Below, in pieces: positions 22,075 through 31,014 of a stretch of 31,014 nt of DNA. The position numbers were made by a program, and so were the translations under genes. Position 1 is the stretch's first letter. Each line of letters begins with the position of its first letter. Under the pieces are notes generated by a model. It was given only the letters and a program-made list of their open reading frames with translations, did not search any database and had not been told where the DNA came from. Source of the DNA: Ichthyophonus hoferi (lineage: Eukaryota > Opisthokonta > Ichthyosporea > Ichthyophonida > Ichthyophonidae); assembly GCA_002751075.1 (NCBI GenBank), contig NAOQ01000170.1:12098-43111 (forward strand), given 5' to 3'.

Positions 22075-22819
22075 AGGCGGCCATGAAGCCTTGAACCATT
22101 GCATGGCTGGATTATGACGTAGCAAAGCAAAAAAAATCAAAAACAATTCTATACGGTAATCAATGATACTGTTGTTTTTTTAAAAAAAATATGGAAGCTT
22201 ATCTTGTGAAATTTTTTCTTCCCATAGATGAAAAGCCATTAATCATGGCAGGGTTTATACACCTTTCCACTAAACACAGCTTTAATAAATGAGATGGTTT
22301 GCCTTGAAACGCGTAAAAAAGAATTGGAGCATGTACACCCTATATCTTGTACGTAATTCTTATATTTAATGCAATTAAAAATCTAGTACTATTTTAAACA
22401 CATAAATTGTTAATTACAAAACTCTGTTACCGTTAATTATTTCCAATTATACTACTTCATCTGTATGCTGTGTATTTTAAGGTTAGAAGAATTATATTTG
22501 AATAGATATGTAATAGCGATTGATGCATGCATACAATAACAAGATAATTTGCTAGCTTAGAGTCTTACCAAAATCAGCAAGTGTTTGTACTGTCTGCTCA
22601 TGCGATATTCTCTTAAGTTGTTTTCGGTCGTCCACTCGATTATGAATTTATATTACCATGTATGTACATAGTGTACATGACTACGCTCTATGAATATAAA
22701 ACATGTGATCTCCATCCTGAAAAAAAATAATCGAAGTAATTTAGTATTGCGCAGTTATGTATGCGTGGATCTTGGCTTTAAGATTAGAACTACTCAAAAT
22801 TAAAATAATTGCCTGGAAA

Positions 22820-23165
22820 CTAGAAATAAGGTAACTCTAGTTCTGTATTTCCATCTAAGATCTCATTATAAGCCCTTATCCTTAACCATTTAATAATTGG
22901 CGGAAATTTCAACCTATCCAGATCTGCTCCGGGACTGAAGATAATAATAGAATCCGCTTGGCTTTCTTTTAGATATTTCTAATGGTTATTATATTGTTTT
23001 AAAACTAATAACTTGTATTTCAATTCTCCGTCTCTTTGCTTGTTTCTGGGTACCAATGCCTTACCTTATTCCTGGTTATTTACATCTGTCGGCATTGCTT
23101 GAGGCGTTAGAGATCTGTACGTATTGAAAAATTCCCAAGATAGATTTGCGTTTGAAATTTGAAAG
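22820..23165 (-). pseudogene. Decayed coding stretch, unknown origin
   Basis: The minus strand carries coding-like sequence in essentially one frame over about 340 bp, clearest in the 52-codon open part at 22820-22978 (containing SIIIFSPGADLDRLK and a basic LRIRAYNE segment). Composition and lack of an intact start suggest the remnant of a gene or mobile element. No family is recognised, and no terminal repeats were found around it. Confidence 0.3.
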
Positions 23166-26100
23166 TGCCGTTTTTAAGATGTGTCAATCTTTTTAAAAGG
23201 GAAGCGTATTCGCATTCGTATTATAAAACAATCAGATATTTATATCTTTGGACCAACTAAACTAAAGTTGAACTTAACATATAAATGCGAATTTTTGCAT
23301 TTTGCAATGACCCATAACACTGAAACGGAAAGAGAATAAAGGAAATCTGATTGTGCTTTTCAAATATGTGCACAATTAAATACCAAGTAATCTTTTGGAG
23401 AGAATCCAAAGTCAGAATGAACAATACTTGAGAGCTATGCTTCGAATATTCTACCTCCCAATAATATTTACGCATCTAATTAAATAGTAAAAGATCAAAT
23501 AACGGTCAAAATCAGCAAAGATTCGAAGAAAAGTTCAGGTGTGGGAAACGTAATAAGGCTGGTTTTTTGACGTTTTTTATTTATCTTTCCAAAAAGAGAT
23601 AGAAATTTTTGCCATAATTGTCTGTAGCAATGTACAAGTCACAGTAGTTTCAGAATAGAGAACCAATAAGAAAAAGAAACATTTTATAAGATAAGAAAAT
23701 GATAAATTAAGCGTTAACATACCATTGATCGGATGTTATTCTTCATAACACTAAAGTGTGATTCGATTTGTCGACTAGAAAGCTTTTTCAAAGAAAAAGG
23801 TAGTATGAAAAGTTTCATTTCAAAAAATAATGTTATAAAGAATCTATATGTCCACTATGGTTTTGGTATATGCTGAATTAATTTTAAGTCAACAGAAATA
23901 AAATGAAGCCTAAGGCTATGTCTATTCCAAAACGATTCTCGAGATTTGCATTGCGGGAAACTTGAGAATATACCACAAATAAAATATTTATATATATATA
24001 TATCTTGATCTTAAGGAAAATATACACTTTATTTAGCTCATTAAATAAGATAGTGTATATAATACATAAAAACATGTCCTATGCTACGAATCTCTCATTT
24101 TACACATGCCATGATAAATATCACACTCGGGCGCTCTTTTATGCAATACCACCATGCGATCAAAAATAAATATATTACACATGCTTTCATTAAAGGTTTT
24201 GCGCTTATACGCACTGTTTTACCTCTATCTTTAGATTTGATTGCAAACGTTTAATATTTGGGTTCCGTTTACCTGGGAATTATTCTGGAACTGCTTTCTA
24301 TCAGCTTTCCTTTCTTGGTTTCTAAGACCTGCATTTCTTCAAGTATATGCATCTTGGAATGCTATATTTATGTTGAACGTTAGCATTTAGTAGTAGGTGG
24401 ATTGTATTCTGTCTTTGAAATTGGGCCACATTAGAAAAGAGTATGAACCCATAATCATAGGATAGCTTGTTAAATAATAATAAGATCTCGTGTAATATAA
24501 TTAACAAATGTTCTGTCTTGGCCTGGTATTGGTTAGGAAGCACAGTTGGTCAGAGATGCTATTTTTGATCTTACTCCTAATCACAGAGGCACCAGGCTGG
24601 ATAAGGGGTATCTTCTTAGGAATCTATAAAAATAACCCTTGAATTCCACAGAATTGGTAGTAATTTGTTTTAGATTTGTTATTTTCCGTTTGGTCATATA
24701 TTTAAAAATAGTTTTCTTGATTGTGAAATTCTAGCTGCCATAAATTTTAATTTTTCCGGTTAATCTTGGATACCCGTGAAAGGTTTTTTACAGTAATGGT
24801 ATTGTCTAGCTGTTCTTCTATAAAAAATACTAATATCAGTCAAAATGTGAGTACTTAATTCTTCTGTGGGTGCGTGGTTTTTTGTTTTTACCATAAATAC
24901 AATTCACAAAATAAAAAGATTAAAGATATAATAAAAAAACATAAATGTAAATAAGTTTGGAAGAAGTAACAATACTCACATTTTAACTGGAAGATACAAC
25001 TATTATTATGTTGGGGCTTTCCCTCATTCAACATACTTTGAGCTATTTTTATGTGCACCATACAGTTTCGCTTGTGCTGTTTAATGCATTAACTATAAAT
25101 ATATAAAATAAAATTGATGATTATATGATATAAATAAATTTGTATTATCATGTGTTTTAAAGTTAATCTGCATATACTTAGCTAAGCAATAGCGTTGTGA
25201 TCAAAATGTTCATAGGTTTTGTTGGCTATACCCTGAGTGATATTTTTCATTTTTCTGGTTGGCTCGCCTATCTCAATCTGTTTTTGAATTTCAACACATT
25301 TTCCTCTGGGAATCAGCCTCTCATAATTTACATGTTAGTAACGTCAGAATCTATATGGCATTATATTAGACGGATCTTTTCGAGAATTCACATTATACAT
25401 TGGCGGAGAATTACAAGTTATATGGCGTACCAAAACAGCACTGTGATTAAAAAAATAAAATAATTAGAGACATAACTATAACAGCTATGTTCTATGATTA
25501 CTTTAAATTACTAATATATTGAATCTCCGTTATGTAAAACGGGTAATGCCCCATTCTGGGCTTTGACCTTCTTACTATTAAGCATGCACCAATTACTAGA
25601 TTGTTTTAATAATATATACCTCGGGGGGGGGGGTTAGTTTAACCCATACCTTAATATCCAATAAATAGATTGTATTTTAAATATAAATTATGGAACGGAT
25701 GGCTTTTGACACAGTATGGCTTACAGTTTTTAGTTATCCTAGAGCTACTGCTGTGGGTAAATGGTTAGTAATGTGGCCAATGTGAAAGATTACCAAGAAG
25801 CTGGTTGGCCATGGAAATGCTGATGAAATCGGTTCAAAGTTAATGCTCAGATGACTAATACTAACAGTCTCCCAGATATACCATGAGACAATTGAAGCTA
25901 CATGTTTTATGGTGCGAAACCCTGCTTGATCCACCTACATAGATGACGAAAGGGAATGTCATGTGTGTAGCGGAAGGGAGCAATGGTCTAGTTTTAGTTT
26001 ATGAGAATATTGTTAGCCTGTAAGATTCTTCGTATATAGTTCAATAGAAATGGGTAAACGAGAAATGTAGTGCTCGGTTCTAGTTCGATTATATTATTGG

Positions 26101-27190
26101 TTTGTGGCCAGCTAAAAATATCAATATGCGCTTCGTGTATTTGATTTTTTTTATTAATAAAAATAATAATAATAAAAAGTTTATTTCTAAAATAAAGTTT
26201 TTAAGCGCTTTTTTTTCTTTTTCTATTTTTCTTTTTTGTAAGTTGACATTAAGAGCTCCCAGCGCATCACGCATTTCAAAATGTAGTAGCAACTTTTTTC
26301 GCCAATTGTTGTAAGGAATAAATAGCCATATATGTACTCGTACATAATCAAATAAAGTTATCGTGTACGGGTATTCCAGGTATGCTTGTCAAACTCTCTC
26401 AGTCCTTAGCCCCTAACAGTTACTTTCATCGGTGGAATTGCTATGTTAAAAGCTGCCTTATTTTTGAACCACCTGCATCATAAAGAGTACTATCTTATCT
26501 GGATCTATTGGGCTAATAATTTTATAATTATAGTCATCTGTCGAGCACACTGATTATGGCTTAGTTTACAATATATTGCTCATTTTCATTCCATTCATAT
26601 TTTAATAGACGAATGACAAATAGGAAATTGATATTTTATGTTCTATTTATATCTAGTCTTTGATTTAAAATACCACATAAAACGCTAACGACGTAATAAG
26701 TGGCATTATAAGCGTGTGATTTATAGCAAATATATATAATATTCTCCGCTTCATTATTCTAACTTTGCAATTTGCAATTCTGGCTTTTCTCATGTGATCT
26801 CAGTGAATTAACTGCATATACAATATCAATTATGATTTTATGGGATAGAAAGTGTGTCGTTTTTATTTTCATCAAAAAACCATCGCTAAAAATGATGTCA
26901 CAAATAACATATTAGTCGAGTACTAAAGGAAAAAAGACTGTTTAATTTTATCTGCAGCAAATAATATAATTAATCCTAAACCAATTGAAATTGCAACTTA
27001 ATATGACTTTATATAGATAATTATTTTTAAAGGTTAAGATTTTTATATTAAATATCGTATCAAATCATCTGCGTATTCATGGCATCACTTAAATCAGGAC
27101 TAGAATATAATACTAGTACTACCACGTGAACAAAATTAATAGAAAATGCTTAGATTTATATGAGAATATCGGTCTATAATGGGGAAACAC
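23166..27190. other. AT-rich gene-poor DNA
   Basis: About 4 kb with no gene that I can support. It contains AT runs (23987-24003), an 11-G homopolymer at 25623-25633, and scattered frames of 60-90 codons, such as 25197-25463 plus and 25734-25934 minus, whose composition is that of AT-rich random sequence. A short helical, coding-like bit on the minus strand near 25200-25300 may be another decayed remnant. No tRNA or rRNA was seen. Confidence 0.5.
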
Positions 27191-27229
27191 AGCGATTCCA
27201 TTCTGGTCAGAACATCCTAAAATAAAATA

Positions 27230-28190
27230 ATGACTAATGTAAACTATTTGGCACTCAGGATGTCTTTCGATTACAGAGCAATGCCTGGAAAGTTTCAAAA
27301 TATTCAGCAATTTAATGAAAGAATTGAAGAGCCAACAAGGCATGGGTTCATTACATCTCCATCACTATTAAAGTATTCTAATGAGATTCCACTATCAAAA
27401 GCTGTTAGATTTTGTTAAATACTATCTCCAGTATGCTGATTTTGCTAACTTGGAGTTGTGACCATTAGAAAAAATAAACGAAAAATAATTCCTACTAGTA
27501 TTGCTCATTCGATTCTAAACACTTAATTTGTAATTATTATTTTTCATTGGATCACATATCTACTAAAATATTATTTACCTATGTCTATTACAAAGCAACC
27601 ATTAAATTTGCCAATTACGGTTGGTCAGAAAATAAGAGTTATAATAACACTTGGCCGAGCTTGGGATTCTTATTGAGTGAAGTAAACAAAAATGGTATGG
27701 ATAGATAACAGAATAAGTAAATATACTTTGAACGATTCTTTAGAAGGCTCTTATGAACCACCTACCGTTAAATATGTTCATGTGTTTGCAATTTATAACT
27801 GGGAAAGAAATCCGAAATACATAAAAGGCAGGATCTTTAGTATCTTTTAGCTACAATGGCATAGATGAGACAGAGGCCCTAATGCTTTACTAAATATTCA
27901 CCCACTCTGTACCTACAGAACAAGTTGATCAAAACCCATGCTTCAAAACCTGTCTGAAACCTGTTTACCTACTTTACTTGAGGTCGAGATAAGATAAGGA
28001 TTAAGTTACAACATGAATAGATACCAGTTACTGAGGATAACTATGTATACATTCAAATAACTCACCAAGGTAGCATCACTGATTTAGAATGGCGTCACTG
28101 GGAGCTTATTACTGGTAATAATAAGTATTGAAATATGCCATTTGAAGTGGTCGTTCAAAGGATAATATTCCATTATTTATTTATACACTA
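27230..28190 (+). pseudogene. Broken plus-strand coding stretch, unknown protein
   Basis: Several short plus-strand open stretches with protein-like composition follow each other in different frames. They include 62 codons from 27230, 52 codons from an ATG at 27692 (with YEPPTVKYVHVFAIYNW), and later stretches to about 28190 (with YVYIQITHQGSITDLEWR). The density is well above that of the surrounding DNA, so this looks like a decayed gene or element body with several breaks. I recognise no family. The proposed extent is approximate. Confidence 0.35.
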
Positions 28191-28199
28191 CAGCTGTTC

Positions 28200-28980
28200 A
28201 AGATTTAGAAGAATGCAAGGCTTACCAAGTGTAATTGTACTAATTCAAGTAAATGAACGTCTTAAAAATGGATGTAGGAGCATATGTCTGTCGTAGACTA
28301 TATGTGCAAATATATATGAAAAGTCAATTATATTATAACTACCCTCTGCAATCTTCAGTAAGGATATGTTTCTCGGCATATATATATATCTACTTTATAG
28401 AACTATTAATTGAATATATGTATGTATGTATATGTTTATTAGTAATAATTTGACCCATGAACATGTAAAAATTAAAAACCCAGAACAGTCCTTATAAGCC
28501 TCATACGGTATATTTTAATAAACATAGCCTTTATTTAAGCTGTTGTAAAATAACCCTTCCTTTGCAGTTGAGAATTTACAAACAATTTATAAGCTAAGTT
28601 AGGCAGTGAGAGCAAAAGCTCAATGTAACTGGATGCTTGTATAGTATCTTGATTAACAAGTTACGGAACATAAAGTTAAATAAGGATGGGATATATATTT
28701 GTTATAGCTCTTCTTATGATATTTTACTGAAATACTGTTAGTTTGTAAAATAAGTCAATGATCTTATTTAAATTGCTTACAGTGCACATATATTGGTTTA
28801 GTTTAGCTGTGTACTCTCAATATGCAGATTTTGAGTTAAGAAACTGTTAGACCTAAGTTCTTCCTCATGCTTTGTTGAATTATTCTTTGTTATTATTAAC
28901 ACGTTTTCACATTTGGTTGTAGCTACTTATTAAGGTCAATAAGATATTTTTGTTCAAACTACTGATATATAGCTTAGGGG
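28200..28980. other. AT-rich intergenic DNA
   Basis: Nothing recognisable is present apart from short AT and TATG runs (28377-28390, about 28415-28435). Confidence 0.5.
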
Positions 28981-28987
28981 TTGGGTA

Positions 28988-29089
28988 TTTCCATATACCA
29001 CAAACCATTCATAACTTCACACATATACCTATTAGCTTTTTCCATATGCCACAAGCCAATCAGAACTGTATACATTGCCTATTGGCTTT
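28988..29089 (+). repeat. Two-copy 51-bp tandem repeat containing a CCAAT motif
   Basis: Units at 28988-29038 and 29039-29089 both begin TTTCCATAT and end CCTATTRGCTTT, with about 80 percent identity by eye. The second unit contains GCCAATCAG; the matching place in the first reads ACCATTCAT. Confidence 0.8.
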
Positions 29090-29289
29090 CACCACTACAT
29101 ACACGATAAATTCTTAAAACATAATAAAAGTAATGTTATTATTTTGCTATTATGTTTTCAGTCATCAATATATATTAAAAACCTTTTTGGAATTTGCTTT
29201 ATTTGTTTCACAATTTACTTATATATCTTTTAATTCTATTTCCAATAGTAACTAATGTTTTAACCTAAAATAACCAATAATGATCTAAT

Positions 29290-29800
29290 CAAACATTGAA
29301 CTATTGTTGAGACCATTATTTCTGATCAGAAATCGTGATCGCAAATGATCAAATTTTTCAATACGATTCTTTTTTACATCATGTGTTCTCACGATTGCCA
29401 AAAAGGTCCCCATGAGTTCAGAGCAGCCAGTGCATAGGGAACTATGACTTACTCAGTACTTTAGCTTGGGATACATTATAGCTTTCATATATATATATAT
29501 ATTATAATACACATTTCTATATCTAAATAAGTTAACATTTAAGAACATTAATTTAATAAATTTATTAGGTATATTGTCAGTAGAAATGTAATACCACTAG
29601 TGCATTACTCTATGATTGTTGAATATAGACTTCAGTCTATCAAGAACTTAATATAGCATGTATAACATATAATGATTTAATATACAGAATTCCAACTCTT
29701 GGCTCAGTATCATTACAAGTATAAAAGAATGCCGGCCGTGATAGCATTCTTCATGGTTCTGAGCGCGTATGATTAGATTTATACGAGAAATAACATTAAA
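29290..29800 (+). repeat. LTR-like direct repeat, left copy
   Basis: This region shares ordered blocks with 30045-30370: CAAATGATC near the start, GTAGAAATG and AATACNANTAGTG in the middle, and ATAAAAGAA followed by TAGCATTCTT and GGTTCT at the end. The left copy is about 150-200 bp longer, with extra sequence around 29390-29540. The direct orientation and spacing fit diverged LTRs or a tandem duplication. Confidence 0.55.
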
Positions 29801-30044
29801 TAGTATGATCTGTCAATACCTGATCAAAGTATAAACAGTATCACTCCAAATTATCTAAACTAAACCAAGTAATTATGTTTGAGGAATCACAAAAAAACCA
29901 AGTAATAATACTTGGATATATTTATTCAAATTGAACCTTGGTTTCATAATAGACCAGAATCACCAATCTAGACAGAGCTTCTCTTTCCATAGATTCCAAA
30001 AAAAGTAAAAGATCTTGTTCATTCCTAGATCCAACCTTAAATAC

Positions 30045-30370
30045 AATCATTGATTAACTGCTATGACCAGAATTTCTTATCAAAATTTTAATCACAAATG
30101 ATCCAATATTCTACTATAATTTTAGTGCACCAAGAGTAATTGGAATAATAATTTTATTTGCAATATCATTATCTGTAGAAATGCAATACAATTAGTGAAC
30201 TAGGCAATCTACGATATACATAGAGGATGTAGATCTATGTAGTAGTACTCCATAATCTTTGTCATCTAAAATTAAACACCTAATTGTGTACATTCATACA
30301 AACATAAAAGAAGGTTAGTTGTACTAGCATTCTTTAAGGTTCTAAACTCATGCATAATGAGAAAACATCA
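30045..30370 (+). repeat. LTR-like direct repeat, right copy
   Basis: The partner of 29290-29800, about 245 bp downstream of it. A broken open stretch starts about 110 bp after its end, which fits a terminal repeat followed by an element body, but neither a primer-binding site nor recognisable retroelement proteins were seen. Confidence 0.55.
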
Positions 30371-30477
30371 ACCACCAAGTTACCCACCAAAAAGATAATA
30401 AACCAAATCTATCAGCAGGTGCCCAATTAGAGATATAAATCAACTATTTTTCTGTATAAGCCTCTTAGAATTATATT

Positions 30478-31014
30478 ATGACAGAGGATAAACAATGCAT
30501 GTTAGCATACATACACAAAGAACATGTATTCATTCCTCAAATCATTGGTACTGCTGATACCCAAAAGGAATATATCTCAATTAGTGCTTCGGGTTCTAAA
30601 TGTTTCTAAATTAGAGTAGATTCAGCGGAAGAGGCATCAATCACTGTGCAATGAATTGCATACAATCCAGAAACAATCTACTTTAAGCTAGTGACAAAGT
30701 TCTATCCCTATAACTCACTTTGCCATTACCAATTTGATCTGAGTAAGAATCTATTTTAAAAATAATCACACCAAAACTACTGACCCAGAGCCAGGAGAAA
30801 TTGTAACTTCAGATAAGGAATTGATCTTCAATTATCATCAACTAATAGATTCCAGGGGATCACATCTTAATTGTATTATGGGCCCGTATCACACACTTCT
30901 ACCTGCAGTATATCATACCCCAAGACACCCACACGTACACCATAGACTAACTTATCAAAATTATTCACTCATAGTACCCTCAATTACTGTTGAAGGGAAG
31001 GTATTTTCCCATCT
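30478..31014 (+). pseudogene. Broken plus-strand coding stretch running off the window
   Basis: An ATG at 30478 opens a protein-like stretch (YIHKEHVFIPQIIGTAD) and coding-like sequence continues to the window end in more than one frame, with a few breaks. The last 80 codons or so are open to the edge and His/Tyr-rich (HTPRHPHVHHRLTYQ). It follows the LTR-like repeat pair, so it may be the start of a decayed element body. A decayed host gene is equally possible. No family is recognised. Confidence 0.35.

Noticed and set aside
25197-25463. An 88-codon plus-strand frame
   Set aside because: Its hydrophobic Ile/Phe/Tyr-rich content is what AT-rich random sequence gives; no motif, start context or neighbour supports a gene.
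341-25556. Shared 13-mer GGGTAATGCCCCA near 341 and 25544
   Set aside because: Similarity does not extend beyond the 13 bases, so it is probably coincidence.

Overview
The window looks like AT-rich nuclear DNA from a eukaryote with a transposon-laden genome. The evidence is short GT-AG introns with GTAAGT-like donors, CCAAT and TATA motifs upstream of genes, decayed Ty1/copia retrotransposons and long stretches with no coding signal. The two host genes I can read are a secreted spherulin-4-like protein and a LysM protein with a C-terminal membrane anchor. Together they suggest a fungus, perhaps an early-diverging lineage with a large genome, or an amoebozoan. The sequence alone does not settle which.

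Layout. 1-1670 is AT-rich, with one glycine/tyrosine-rich open remnant on the minus strand (1260-1418). 1673-12340 is a graveyard of Ty1/copia elements: a small plus-strand reverse transcriptase piece (about 1660-1890), a fairly readable minus-strand element (about 2170-6890), about 500 bp of non-coding DNA, and an older, more eroded minus-strand element (about 7395-11990). A RNase H tail with a Ser/Thr-rich extension occurs twice, about 10 kb apart. 12733-14344 is a four-exon minus-strand gene for a 219-residue LysM/transmembrane protein like animal LYSMD3/4. 14459-17486 holds a long open frame of unknown status, a cluster of TGATTGAT-type motifs, and a 313-base assembly gap flanked by perfect 94-bp direct repeats. 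17820-19784 is a six-exon minus-strand gene for a 337-residue secreted spherulin-4/GH135-like protein, with promoter motifs at 19918-19988.

19.99-31.01 kb is mostly AT-rich and gene-poor. It contains a possible terminal exon (20065-20139), a small ORF downstream of a CCAAT cluster (21934-22074), several decayed coding stretches of unknown origin, a 51-bp tandem duplication, and at the right edge a pair of diverged long direct repeats followed by a broken plus-strand coding stretch that runs off the window.

No operon-like or system-level clustering is visible. The two host genes are on the same strand about 3.5 kb apart and look independent. I found no tRNA, rRNA, CRISPR array or obviously new multi-gene system.
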